DNA of 46,390 bases from an uncultured Bacilli bacterium (GTDB lineage Bacteria; Bacillota_I; Bacilli_A; RF39; UBA660): positions 1 through 46,390 of the forward strand of contig CALVQY010000007.1 in assembly GCA_944358355.1 (NCBI GenBank), read 5' to 3'. Made by a program: the position numbers and the translations under genes. This document shows positions 9,641-17,357 of this stretch, in pieces; the first letter of the stretch is position 1; every line of letters begins with the position of its first letter. Below the pieces are notes generated by a model that searched no databases, had not been told where the DNA came from, and saw nothing but the letters and a program-made list of their open reading frames with translations.

Positions 9641-10250
9641 CTGCTTTCTTTTCTAAATACGTCCATAGCTTCCCTAATGCTTTATTTGAATTTTCTTCAT
9701 TTGATAGTGCATATTTAGCTTTCATTTTCATTCTAAATTGATGTTCCATTTGTTCTTGTTTTTTAGGATTATTAGGCGGTTTTTCGTATAATCTATAGCT
9801 CATCATCTTAGATAAAGTTGAATTATCATCTAAGAATAATCCCTCTAAAATAGAGTCAAATTCCCACCAAGAAATGTCATCTTTATTAAGGTTGATCCCT
9901 AATCTTAGAAAGTCTACAAAATAATATTTATAATCCAGATTTAAATCAAAAGTTTTCTTTCCAGATTTACTATTTTTAGTATCGAATACATACTTTGTAA
10001 CCTCATCTAAAATAAATTGAGCATCACTATCTGGTAAATCATCTATTCCTAAAAGCTTACAAGAATCTTTAACATCTTCTATATCGCCATTCTTCATCAG
10101 TTCAAATATTTTTAGCATTGTCTTGAAAGTTATGTTTAAATAATAGTTTTTATCGTCTATCTTAAGTAGATTTATCTGTTTGTAATCTTGCGAAGGTTTG
10201 TAGTTAAAGTATTCATTTGTGATATTCTTTTTTCTACAAAGGCATTGGCG
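9624..10250 (-). CDS. Tail assembly chaperone, second part (Gp15-like, reached by -1 frameshift)
   Basis: From 10,118 onward the frame has an ATG (MLKIFELMKNG, 164 residues). The Gp15-like domain clearly begins earlier, however, with 'INLLKIDDKNYYLNITFKT' between about 10,120 and 10,175. That frame is open back into the preceding chaperone gene, with no ATG, GTG or TTG. It is the -1 frame relative to that gene and contains T TTT TTC at 10,256-10,250, so it is probably made as a fusion, as with G/GT proteins of lambda and many other phages. The domain has 'DDISWWEFDSILEGLFLDD', typical of Gp15 proteins. Confidence 0.75.
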   Translation of the reverse strand, partial: RQCLCRKKNITNEYFNYKPSQDYKQINLLKIDDKNYYLNITFKTMLKIFELMKNGDIEDVKDSCKLLGIDDLPDSDAQFILDEVTKYVFDTKNSKSGKKTFDLNLDYKYYFVDFLRLGINLNKDDISWWEFDSILEGLFLDDNSTLSKMMSYRLYEKPPNNPKKQEQMEHQFRMKMKAKYALSNEENSNKALGKLWTYLEKKAGESKE

Positions 10251-10603
10251 AAAAAATCGAACATCATATCAACTAAATCTAAATATATTGATTCTCCAGC
10301 TTTAGCTTTTATAATTTCTCTTCCTTCTTTAAATACAATCTGTTCAAATTCTTCTTGTCTTGCCTTTGCTCTATCTAATACTTTAGCTTCTAATTTTTCA
10401 TACTCGCTAGTTTTACCTTCTTGTTCTAACTTTGACAACATTCTTCCGTCTTTAACATCTTGCTCGTCAAAGATAATGTCTCTTATTCTTAGCTTTTCTT
10501 CTGGTGTAATTCTAACAGTATAATCAACTAATAAATTACCTTCTTCATCTTGAACTTTAATAGGTTCTTCTATTTCATATTTTTTTCTTGTTAATGTTAA
10601 CAT
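10172..10603 (-). CDS. Tail assembly chaperone (G-like)
   Basis: This 143-residue protein lies between the major tail protein and the tape measure, the standard place for the tail assembly chaperone that coats the tape measure. It is rich in charged helices ('EGKTSEYEKLEAKVLDRAKARQ') and ends in a hydrophobic helix 'LDLVDMMFDFFANAFVEKR'. The start has a GGGAGG ribosome binding site. The frameshift signal lies in the codons for this last helix, so a fraction of ribosomes would make a G-Gp15 fusion. Confidence 0.75.
   Translation of the reverse strand: MLTLTRKKYEIEEPIKVQDEEGNLLVDYTVRITPEEKLRIRDIIFDEQDVKDGRMLSKLEQEGKTSEYEKLEAKVLDRAKARQEEFEQIVFKEGREIIKAKAGESIYLDLVDMMFDFFANAFVEKRISQMNTLTTNLRKITNR
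10250..10256 (-). other. Programmed -1 frameshift site (T TTT TTC)
   Basis: Zero-frame codons are GAT TTT TTC, so the heptamer T TTT TTC is correctly phased for tandem slippage. The -1 frame is open from here to the end of the Gp15-like part. A second possible slip site, GAA AAA AGA, lies at 10,226-10,234. Confidence 0.7.
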
Positions 10604-10618
10604 ATATTCCTCCCATAT

Positions 10619-10649
10619 AAAAATAAAGGGCAGACTAGTAGCCTACCCT
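10619..10649 (-). terminator. Hairpin/terminator after the major tail protein
   Basis: AGGGTAG and CTGCCCT form a seven-pair stem with one G-T wobble, followed by a T-rich stretch, right after the stop at 10,652. A leaky terminator here would raise the major tail protein above its downstream genes. Confidence 0.7.
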
Positions 10650-10651
10650 AT

Positions 10652-11104
10652 TTAAACTCCTGGTGTATAAGCAGTCTCTTTAAATGTGGAATTATCATAA
10701 ACTTTAAGGTCGAAATCAACTTGCAATACTTCTTCAGCAGTTATTTCATAAGCTATAGAACTTAGAGTAGCTGTAAAGTCTATCTGCATACCAGTTTCTC
10801 CTTTAAGTAAATTAATAATCTTACATTTAGCAGTTGCTTCTGCACCAACAGCAAATTCTTTTGCAATTATAAATTGTGCTACAGGACTTGATTTATCAAA
10901 TTTAAGCGATAAAGACCATGTTGGATCTAAACCAGTCTTAACGTTATTTGATAAAAAATTATATAAGTCTTGCCATGTATCTAATGTTTCTCCTTGGTCA
11001 TAAGAAGCACTTATAGTTATAACATCTTGATAATCAGCTTCTTCATTTTCTGAAATATCAAATTGTACTTTATATTGCTTTACTGAACTTTCATATTGAG
11101 CCTT
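10652..11104 (-). CDS. Major tail protein, with likely AAG start
   Basis: The tail tube subunit is assigned by position between the tail terminator and the chaperone and by its size (150 residues from AAG 11,104). The sequence is beta-rich with 'YKVQFDIS', 'DPTWSLSLKFD' and 'GMQIDFTATLSSIAYEI'. An in-frame ATG at 11,122 would add six residues, but it has no ribosome binding site and lies inside the previous gene. The strong AAGGAG is at 11,113-11,118, placing AAG (11,104-11,102) eight bases downstream, so the protein would begin (start)AQYESSVKQYK. This is the same arrangement as in the capsid, portal and terminase small subunit genes. Confidence 0.75.
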   Translation of the reverse strand, partial: KAQYESSVKQYKVQFDISENEEADYQDVITISASYDQGETLDTWQDLYNFLSNNVKTGLDPTWSLSLKFDKSSPVAQFIIAKEFAVGAEATAKCKIINLLKGETGMQIDFTATLSSIAYEITAEEVLQVDFDLKVYDNSTFKETAYTPGV

Positions 11105-11109
11105 TGTAC

Positions 11110-11496
11110 TCACTCCTTCCATTCTACTTGAACATTAGCATTAATATGGTAATGTATTCTTTGATTTTCATCCCTAAAAGCATAGTTTGGCATATTGCAA
11201 CTTATTAAAATTACTCTTAAATTGTCATTTTCTAGGTCTGTTTTATGGTCTAATTGCTTGAAAATAGTATCAGCAATACCTCTGGTCTCTGTATCATTAG
11301 AAGTTCCTCTAATAAGCAAATAAAAAGGTATTCTAGAGTATAGAATATCTTTGTTTAAAGAACGTTCATTTGTTCCTTCTCCTAACGAAATAGCAACTGT
11401 CTTTTCAAGGTCTTGAGGTAAATCTGGTGAATAACATTTATAACCAGTCTTTTCAATTTCATTTCTTAATAATGTAACTAAACTTTCTGTATTCAT
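11110..11496 (-). CDS. Tail terminator / minor capsid-type protein
   Basis: This 128-residue protein fits the phage 'minor capsid protein' family that occupies the tail terminator position. It has an N-terminal helix (LVTLLRNEIEKTG), then 'ISLGEGTNERSLNKDILYSRIPFYLLIRG' and a final strand 'YHINANVQVEWKE'. Such proteins cap the tail tube and join it to the head. AAAGGATAAT precedes the ATG. Its last codons contain the ribosome binding site of the major tail protein gene. Confidence 0.7.
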   Translation of the reverse strand: MNTESLVTLLRNEIEKTGYKCYSPDLPQDLEKTVAISLGEGTNERSLNKDILYSRIPFYLLIRGTSNDTETRGIADTIFKQLDHKTDLENDNLRVILISCNMPNYAFRDENQRIHYHINANVQVEWKE

Positions 11497-11497
11497 A

Positions 11498-11848
11498 TTA
11501 TCCTTTCTGCATATCGATTACTTTTTGAGCTTGTTTAGAATATTTATCTTTATTTTTAGCAACAGTTTTTTCAAACCATCTAGGTTGTGCTTTTCTATTT
11601 CCTGCTCCAGCTTTACCACCCTCGTAATATCTTCTTCTTACATAAAGTGTTCGTTCAGTAATTATGCCTTCTTTAAATCTACTATGCATTTCTCCTGATT
11701 TATACATATCTCCAGTATCTCGATATGTGAACTCATTTGAGTCTTTATAGATTTCTTCTGCAATTACTTCTTCTGCTGTTACACAACCTTTTTCGATAAT
11801 ATCTTTAGCCCATTTAAAAGCATCTTCCGCATTATTAAATTTTTTCAC
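11498..11848 (-). CDS. Head-tail connector protein, minor capsid 2-like
   Basis: A 116-residue basic protein with 'TYRDTGDMYKSGEMHS' and 'TLYVRRRYYEGG', which fits the minor capsid 2 / HK97 gp10-like connectors. It starts at GTG 11,848 within the overlapping AAGTGA of the previous gene, behind GAGGT. It would sit at the neck, between portal-bound adaptor and tail terminator. Confidence 0.65.
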   Translation of the reverse strand: MKKFNNAEDAFKWAKDIIEKGCVTAEEVIAEEIYKDSNEFTYRDTGDMYKSGEMHSRFKEGIITERTLYVRRRYYEGGKAGAGNRKAQPRWFEKTVAKNKDKYSKQAQKVIDMQKG

Positions 11849-12180
11849 TTAAGCATTACCTCGTAATGATGAGGGCTATCTTCTTCTCCACATAAAACAC
11901 CAGTATCTACTACTCGATATTCTCTACCCTTAAAGATAATCTTGCTATTTTGAATAGGTTTAGCAGACAAACCACTAGAATTAGTTAGATCATAGAATAA
12001 ACGAGCATTACCAACGATTTCACGACCATTTGAAGTAACTTTTAATTGCGTTTTTTCTTCTATTTTAACATAAGTAAGTGAAGTATCATCTCCCCACTCA
12101 TCACCCTCTCCAGTATTGCCTAAATACTGTTTATAAGTACAATTATGTGGTAGTAGCCTCTTTGGTATCGGTTTTATCAT
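11845..12180 (-). CDS. Head closure protein, minor capsid 1-like
   Basis: This 111-residue protein begins MIKPIPKRLLPHNCTYKQYL, matching the 'P-P---L-H---Y' start of the minor capsid 1 family. It continues with a small beta barrel ('IIFKGREYRVVDTGVL', 'DSPHHYEVMLK') like head closure (stopper) proteins. It overlaps both neighbours by a few bases, showing translational coupling. Confidence 0.7.
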   Translation of the reverse strand: MIKPIPKRLLPHNCTYKQYLGNTGEGDEWGDDTSLTYVKIEEKTQLKVTSNGREIVGNARLFYDLTNSSGLSAKPIQNSKIIFKGREYRVVDTGVLCGEEDSPHHYEVMLK

Positions 12181-12301
12181 CTTTAGCTTCCTTTTTTTCT
12201 TGCTTTTTAGGCTCTAATTTCTTCCAACCGGCAAGTTTATACCACTTTTCAGAACCTTTATGAACTTCTTTAACTATAGCTCCCATTTTGTACTTTACCA
12301 T
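12143..12301 (-). CDS. Small lysine-rich phage protein
   Basis: A 52-residue protein starting at ATG 12,301 behind GGAGGT, overlapping the preceding gene's end. The first half (MVKYKMGAIVKEVHKGSEKW) resembles a short beta hairpin. The second half is almost only Lys, Glu, Asp and Thr and is probably disordered. Function unknown; small proteins like this are common in connector modules. Confidence 0.65.
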   Translation of the reverse strand: MVKYKMGAIVKEVHKGSEKWYKLAGWKKLEPKKQEKKEAKDDKTDTKEATTT

Positions 12302-12660
12302 GAACAACAACCTCCAATCTGGCTTTGTAACAAGCCACAATTTAATAAAATTTCATAAGCCGCAGGACTTACTCTACTCATGCTATTAGATGTTTCATTT
12401 GTACCGTTTCCACCTTCCGAATAGCTACCTAATGTATAACTACCAGAAGAAGAATCTGTTATTAAGTCTGAATTAAATTCATAAAAATTAATCTGTTCCA
12501 AAATAGCTTTTTTAAAATCCTCATAACAAGGGCAATTTTCTTTAGGAACAGGTTTAGTAATTATAGATTTTAGTGTATTCAAACTTATAAATTCTAATCT
12601 TGAAAAATTAGAAGGAGCAGACTGCCCAAAGTATTCTTCATATTCTTCCTTTGTAACCAT
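12295..12660 (-). CDS. Head-tail adaptor
   Basis: A 121-residue protein in the first position after the major capsid gene, where the gp6-like adaptor is expected. The start 'MVTKEEYEEYFG' and 'NFSRLEFISLNTLKSII' helices, then a C-terminal 'SPAAYEILLNCGLL' helix, match Firmicutes phage adaptors. It ends in an unusual GGCCSW. AAAGGAG precedes the ATG. Confidence 0.7.
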   Translation of the reverse strand: MVTKEEYEEYFGQSAPSNFSRLEFISLNTLKSIITKPVPKENCPCYEDFKKAILEQINFYEFNSDLITDSSSGSYTLGSYSEGGNGTNETSNSMSRVSPAAYEILLNCGLLQSQIGGCCSW

Positions 12661-12680
12661 AATCTAACTCCTTTCTAACC

Positions 12681-13817
12681 TTATTCACTAGCTTCTGCTA
12701 CGTTAATAGTTGCAGTTGCTGAAGCTTCATTATCAGCTGTATCAGTAGCATTAACTACGATAGTATAAGTACCTGCTCCAGTAGTTCCGTCTTTAGTTAC
12801 TACTGTGTTAGTACTAATTTCAAATTTATCGTTGTCAGCTACACCAGTAGGCAATGTATAAGTTACAGTTCCACTACCACCAACACTTGCTAAATCTGCT
12901 ACTTTAGTAGAATCTGCTAAAGTTCCAGATAAACCAGCAACTGGTGTAATTTCTACTGCAGATACACCAACTTTAGCCTTAACAATAACTGCGTTTTTAT
13001 CAGTTACAGCATCAGCATAAACCATACGTCCTTTTAATGCACTAGCACCAATATATTCGCTTGAACCGGTAGTTAAGTCAACAACAACAGGGTTAACCAT
13101 CCACTCGTCAATAGCTTGAGTCCAGTCAATACCGTAAACAATATATTCAATTGCTTGTCCGTCTTCTGTCTCTCCCAAGTCTTGAGTAATGATGTTAACA
13201 CCGTTTATTCTGTTAACAATACCATTTCTAGCTAATTCTGCACCAATTTGTGATGAAGTATTAGCATATACTGGGTTAGCAAGTAATAAAGCTTCAGTTG
13301 CGTAAGATACAGCAACATACATTCTATTCTTATCTACACCACGTTTAGCTAATTGAGCAATATCTTTAACGATATTCATATAAATATTATCTACAGTTCC
13401 ATCTGGTTGAGTAGATACTGTAGAATTACTTACTAATGCGTTAATAGCATCTTCCTCAAATGTTTTAGCTAAAGAATAAGCTGCGCTCTCCATTCTTTGA
13501 GCCATTAAGTTATCAGGAACTGCTGCTGCTTCATATCCATCAATTAACTCATTAATACCTTTATTAAAATTGATAGGGATATTTAGATAGTTTGTAGCAC
13601 TTTGTTCTAATGCTAAACCATTTTTAATATCGTAATCACGAACATTTACGTCCATGTTTCTTACTGGGACTTTAACTGCTCCAGCTGTTGGATTACCTTC
13701 GTAATCTCTTGAAAATGTACTTCTAATTCTGAAGTATGGTCTCATTAATTTAACGATTTGACTAGCATATCTTTCTTGTCTTTCATGAGTACCATTTAAA
13801 CCAATTGGATTTGCCTT
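12681..13817 (-). CDS. Major capsid protein with C-terminal Ig-like domain, likely AAG start
   Basis: This is the shell protein of the head. Residues include 'RPYFRIRSTFSRDYEGNPTA', 'VKVPVRNMDVNVRDYD' and 'AYSLAKTFEEDAINALV', typical of HK97-fold capsid proteins of Firmicutes phages. The last 90 or so residues ('GTVTYTLPTGVADNDKFEIS', 'GTYTIVVNATDTADNEASAT') form an Ig/cadherin-like surface domain. The first in-frame ATG (13,745) would cut off ANPIGLNGTHERQERYASQI, which looks native. An in-frame TAA directly precedes AAG 13,817, and AAGGAG lies at 13,828-13,833. No ATG, GTG or TTG exists between, so AAG is the apparent start (378 residues). Confidence 0.85.
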   Translation of the reverse strand, partial: KANPIGLNGTHERQERYASQIVKLMRPYFRIRSTFSRDYEGNPTAGAVKVPVRNMDVNVRDYDIKNGLALEQSATNYLNIPINFNKGINELIDGYEAAAVPDNLMAQRMESAAYSLAKTFEEDAINALVSNSTVSTQPDGTVDNIYMNIVKDIAQLAKRGVDKNRMYVAVSYATEALLLANPVYANTSSQIGAELARNGIVNRINGVNIITQDLGETEDGQAIEYIVYGIDWTQAIDEWMVNPVVVDLTTGSSEYIGASALKGRMVYADAVTDKNAVIVKAKVGVSAVEITPVAGLSGTLADSTKVADLASVGGSGTVTYTLPTGVADNDKFEISTNTVVTKDGTTGAGTYTIVVNATDTADNEASATATINVAEASE

Positions 13818-13834
13818 TTAAATCACTCTCCTTC

Positions 13835-14365
13835 TTAAAATAAATCTGGGTGTTTTGCTTTTAAAATAGCAGTAACACCGTCATCGGCATCATCACTAAT
13901 TTTTTTAGTCGCTACACCATTTGTTTTAGGTGTTTCAACTTTACTAACTAAGAATTGAGGATTTTCTTTTAAATAATCTTTTAAATTATCTTCAAAGTCT
14001 CCCTCGATTTCAGAAACTTCACTCAAAACAAACTTTTGAAATTTAGAATCAACACCAGCATTCGCGACTACTGACTTGTTTTCTGCATATGCAAGTTGTT
14101 TCTTTAAAGTTTCATTTTCTTGTAAGATTTCATTTTTCTTATCTTCTTCTGTCTTTTGACTTTCTTTCCACTCGTTAAAAGCTTTTAACTCTTCTTTACT
14201 AGGTACGTTTCTAGTTTTTCTAGCTACTTCCTTTTTTAAAGCTTCATTAAATTCTTCTTGAGTAGCAAAAGCTTTCTCCACTTTTTCTTCTACAGTTTGT
14301 GTTTCTGTATTTTCAGTCGTTTCTACATTAGTATCTTCAACATTTTGAACGTTTTCTTGTTCCAT
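13835..14365 (-). CDS. Capsid scaffolding protein (DUF4355-like)
   Basis: A 176-residue acidic, glutamate/threonine-rich protein with a long coiled coil (about 75-110: 'KNEILQENETLKKQLAYAEN'), followed by a C-terminal domain ('VDSKFQKFVLSEVSEIEGDF'). It lies directly upstream of the major capsid gene, as scaffolds do. It starts at a normal ATG with GGGAG, in contrast to the AAG-start capsid gene next door. Confidence 0.8.
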   Translation of the reverse strand: MEQENVQNVEDTNVETTENTETQTVEEKVEKAFATQEEFNEALKKEVARKTRNVPSKEELKAFNEWKESQKTEEDKKNEILQENETLKKQLAYAENKSVVANAGVDSKFQKFVLSEVSEIEGDFEDNLKDYLKENPQFLVSKVETPKTNGVATKKISDDADDGVTAILKAKHPDLF

Positions 14366-14608
14366 AAAATTCTCCCTTCTTTTAAGTCATTAAGTTGGAC
14401 TTAACCATTCTTTATTGTCTTTATGTTGGACATAATAAAAGAACGATTACTCGTTCTAAAGTGCATTTATAAGCACCATACTGACGATATAAGAGTTATA
14501 ACCCTTTAGACTAACACACTTGCCCAAGTAGGATATATCATCAGTATGCTACCTATAAAGGTAGCTACAAGGCGAGGTTAGATTGGACTTACATCTTACG
14601 AATGCCAA
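14366..14608 (-). other. Noncoding interval in the late operon
   Basis: There is no plausible gene on either strand in 243 bp of an otherwise tightly packed operon. It holds three TTGGAC boxes (14,395-14,400, 14,425-14,430, 14,583-14,588), two of them in short perfect inverted repeats (TTAAGT/ACTTAA and ATGT/ACAT around CCA), and the structured segment at 14,440-14,565. Confidence 0.7.
14440..14565 (-). ncRNA. Candidate structured RNA of unknown family
   Basis: Read on the transcribed strand: a six-pair hairpin (GCTACC/GGTAGC, 14,565-14,548), then a 15-pair stem with one wobble (14,548-14,534 with 14,491-14,477). The stem encloses about 42 bases that include a CTTG/CAAG hairpin. Next come GTGC/GCAC (14,476-14,461) and a seven-pair hairpin AGAACGA/TCGTTCT with a T-rich tail (14,457-14,440) that looks like a weak terminator. 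I do not recognise the family. It could be a processing, regulatory or packaging-linked RNA. Confidence 0.6.
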
Positions 14609-15784
14609 CTATTTAATACTTCCTATCCATTCGTTAGCAGTTATTCTAGTTCTTCCAGTTTTATCTAAAAACGATAAATACTCTTTTCTAGTATTACTTA
14701 AACTATTTTGTTTCCTTCTAATATAGCTATCTTCTGCTCCAGTTTGCTTAAGCATCGCTATTTCTCTTTTTTTATTTCTAATAGTTCTTTCATATTGCCT
14801 CTGACGTTGTTTTTCGATATAGGTTTCATCATTTTCTGCTTTAGTAAAATCAACATCTCGTTTTTTTGATAAGCCTGGAACAAACATATACTTTGAATGC
14901 CCACAGTTAATACCTAAAATTCCAGCAGGTTCGCCATAAGTCGAACTAGACCACGGTCTTACTTTTATACGATTTCCGTCTAAATCTTCAATATAGCCTG
15001 AATAACCACTTAGTGAGAATACTTGTCCTTGGTCTCTACTACATAGAGGTCTTGCTCCTATATGTGAGCTAATCTCTATGAAATCTCCCCCACAAGCTCT
15101 TATTCTCTCTTCTTGAATAGTATTTATACTATTTTGTGTATTTGACCTAATAACCATCTTTGTATAAGCTTCAGGAGTCCACTCTGCACCATTTCTAGCA
15201 GTAAAACCAGTAAGACCTTTTTCAGCAAACTGACTAACTGCCTCTTGCATAGCTTTAACAGTAGTTTTAGTGCCAGATAATACTTGGGAAGAAACTTTAT
15301 TAACTATAGCTACATATTCATCTCCTGCACTCATCAGAAGACTATTATTTTGCTTATTAAATGTAGTTAATACTTCTGTCATTGCATTTGCCAATATATC
15401 TCTTACAAGCGCATCTTCAACGGTCTTATCTATCTCATTTAACAAACCTCTTTTAACTCCTTCTTCAATAAGGCCTTTGTCCTTCTCTTGGCCTATCTCT
15501 CTAGCTCCATCAAAGACTTTTTCTACCTCTTTAACTGTCTTACCCGAATATTTAGCAATTATTTTAGCATTCTCTTCGTTAAGGCCATTTAACTGCCTTA
15601 ATCTTTCTAACTGCCATTCATTAACACCACCACTGCCATATAATGGTTGATTATTTTCGCTATCCCACTTGTCTATTTCCATAGGCTTACCTTGAGAAAG
15701 TTTTTTAGCAATATTTAAGAGCAGTTCGTTTTCCATATCAATATAAAGTCTTTCAACTTGTTCTTCTAGCTCATCTAAAGACAT
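14609..15784 (-). CDS. Phage minor capsid protein (head morphogenesis)
   Basis: This 391-residue protein follows the portal gene and fits the phage minor capsid 2 / Mu gpF-like head morphogenesis family. It has helical N-terminal two thirds, then 'WTPEAYTKMVIRSNTQNSIN', 'IEISSHIGARPLCSRDQGQVFS' and 'PAGILGINCGHSKYMFVPG' (about 205-300), the cysteine/histidine-bearing core of that family. The C-terminal end is a basic coiled coil. It probably joins the procapsid near the portal. The start is ATG with AAGG upstream. Confidence 0.8.
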   Translation of the reverse strand: MSLDELEEQVERLYIDMENELLLNIAKKLSQGKPMEIDKWDSENNQPLYGSGGVNEWQLERLRQLNGLNEENAKIIAKYSGKTVKEVEKVFDGAREIGQEKDKGLIEEGVKRGLLNEIDKTVEDALVRDILANAMTEVLTTFNKQNNSLLMSAGDEYVAIVNKVSSQVLSGTKTTVKAMQEAVSQFAEKGLTGFTARNGAEWTPEAYTKMVIRSNTQNSINTIQEERIRACGGDFIEISSHIGARPLCSRDQGQVFSLSGYSGYIEDLDGNRIKVRPWSSSTYGEPAGILGINCGHSKYMFVPGLSKKRDVDFTKAENDETYIEKQRQRQYERTIRNKKREIAMLKQTGAEDSYIRRKQNSLSNTRKEYLSFLDKTGRTRITANEWIGSIK

Positions 15785-15789
15785 TTATA

Positions 15790-17262
15790 TCAACCTTCTT
15801 TAACTACTTCTGTTTCTTGAGTTTCTACATCCTGTTTCATACCAAAAAAGTCCATACCTTCTGGCTGAACTAACTTATTTTCACTTTGAATTTTTGCTAT
15901 TTCCTCTTGAATTTCGCTATCTTCGTAATGTAGATATTTTTGCATGAATTTCTCAAGTGAAATAACTTTATTTTGATATAGATCTAATCCTCTCTTAATT
16001 AATGCATTTTCATCTTCGATAATTGAGTCATCAAAAACTATATTAATTGATTTATAAGGAATATTTTCAAGCTCACATATTGCTTTGATTAAATCATATA
16101 AGCAATCATTGATCATTAGCTCGTGATGTTTTTTAGTTCTATAAGTATCGCTATTCTCTGATACTACCTCAGTAGCAGTTTTAACACCCTGCCCATCAAA
16201 GTTATAATAGTTCTGGCCTAAGCCTACACCTGCACTAATGTAATTTAACTGTGCATTTATCGAATTTATATGCTCTTGATATCTCAATTTAAAATCTATT
16301 TCTTTAATTGGTTGATTTTCCATACCAGCAATCGCAACATAAACTTCGTCATTATTGTCAAAATAACTTACATAATTAACATTTCCGTCAGAATCTACTT
16401 CTGTTTTATTTTTTACTGCTGTTCTATCAATTAATACACGTTTTTTACCTGTTCTAAACTCACGATTAAAACTATCATATGTTATATCTATTGCTTTGAA
16501 TTTATCAATTTGATTAGCAAGTATTGATATTCCCATAGGACTGTCTGTATCAAAATTATTTGCGATAACAGGCTTCCACACTTGAAAATGCGGATTATCT
16601 GTATCAAATTCTTCAAATTCTAGTACATTAGAAAACATATCGTTGAAAGGAATTTCTTTCCCTAACGTTGTTTCATTTTTTGAAACATATAACTCATTTA
16701 ATTTAGTGTATTTATCTCCATTAAATTCATGATAAGTGATATGAGTATAGTACTTTTTCTTTAAATCTACACCTTTTGTAAATCTGCTTACAGTAATTAA
16801 CCCATTGATATATGAGTTAGTGTATTTGTAAGGAATTACTACATCACCATCTATGAAATCAATTAACGTCTTGTTATCTTTCTTGTATTCAACAGTAACA
16901 CCACTACCTAGTGCAAAAACACGTTCTAGGAAATCAGGAAAATTTACTTTAAAGTTGTTTTCCTTGCTATCTAATACTTCTAGTAATCTTTCAGTGTTCT
17001 TTTTCTTATCAAGCTTTATTTGTACTTTTTCTGACCATAATAATTTTGCAAAGTCTTCACATACTTTTTTCGGCATATTCATTGTAAGCCTTTCGCATTG
17101 TTTATTGCTTCCATCTGCCATTTTCATAGTGAAGTAGTGGAAGTCATTAACGTTGCCACGATACCACGACTTCCATATTGCCATCATATCGTAAATATCT
17201 CCAACTACTAGATTAATGCCTTTTTTACTTAATTTACTCTGTATATCTTGATATAATCCCTT
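15790..17262 (-). CDS. Portal protein, likely AAG start
   Basis: The portal ring through which DNA enters and leaves the head. Core features include 'IWKSWYRGNVNDFHYF', 'YKYTNSYINGLITVSRF' and 'AQLNYISAGVGLGQNYYNFD', followed by 'TATEVVSENSDTYRTKKHHE' (SPP1-type portals). The first ATG (17,187) would remove 25 residues (GLYQDIQSKLSKKGINLVVG...) that look like the usual portal N-terminus. An in-frame TAA lies immediately before AAG 17,262. AAGGAG at 17,271-17,276 stands eight bases upstream of AAG, and no ATG, GTG or TTG lies between. Length from AAG is 490 residues. Confidence 0.88.
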   Translation of the reverse strand, partial: KGLYQDIQSKLSKKGINLVVGDIYDMMAIWKSWYRGNVNDFHYFTMKMADGSNKQCERLTMNMPKKVCEDFAKLLWSEKVQIKLDKKKNTERLLEVLDSKENNFKVNFPDFLERVFALGSGVTVEYKKDNKTLIDFIDGDVVIPYKYTNSYINGLITVSRFTKGVDLKKKYYTHITYHEFNGDKYTKLNELYVSKNETTLGKEIPFNDMFSNVLEFEEFDTDNPHFQVWKPVIANNFDTDSPMGISILANQIDKFKAIDITYDSFNREFRTGKKRVLIDRTAVKNKTEVDSDGNVNYVSYFDNNDEVYVAIAGMENQPIKEIDFKLRYQEHINSINAQLNYISAGVGLGQNYYNFDGQGVKTATEVVSENSDTYRTKKHHELMINDCLYDLIKAICELENIPYKSINIVFDDSIIEDENALIKRGLDLYQNKVISLEKFMQKYLHYEDSEIQEEIAKIQSENKLVQPEGMDFFGMKQDVETQETEVVKEG

Positions 17263-17274
17263 TTAAATCACTCC

Positions 17275-17352
17275 TTACTTATCTCTACCAATCCAAGCTA
17301 AACCTACTAATGTTATACAAATTATCAATGTAATTATTACTGCATCACTCAT
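17275..17352 (-). CDS. Tiny membrane peptide between terminase and portal
   Basis: A 25-residue ORF (MSDAVIITLIICITLVGLAW then IGRDK) with a perfect AAAGGAG and ATG. It is a single membrane span with a positively charged C-terminus. It resembles in size and ending (W-x-x-R-x-K) the 26-residue peptide at 19,193-19,273. Function unknown. Confidence 0.65.
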   Translation of the reverse strand: MSDAVIITLIICITLVGLAWIGRDK

Positions 17353-17357
17353 TGTAA

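Noticed and set aside
13745..13817. Sequencing or assembly error instead of AAG start in the capsid gene
   Set aside because: It would need the same T-to-A change at the start codon in at least three separate genes, next to a tRNA with the matching anticodon. Errors remain possible and reads should be checked, but coincidence is less likely.
14461..14548. CTGATGA and CTGACGA in the long stem, as in hammerhead ribozyme cores
   Set aside because: Both are paired in the 15-bp stem, and the required GAAA and cleavage-site elements are absent.
15270..15650. 126-codon plus-strand ORF opposite the minor capsid gene
   Set aside because: Shadow of a well-supported gene; no ribosome binding site or recognisable product.
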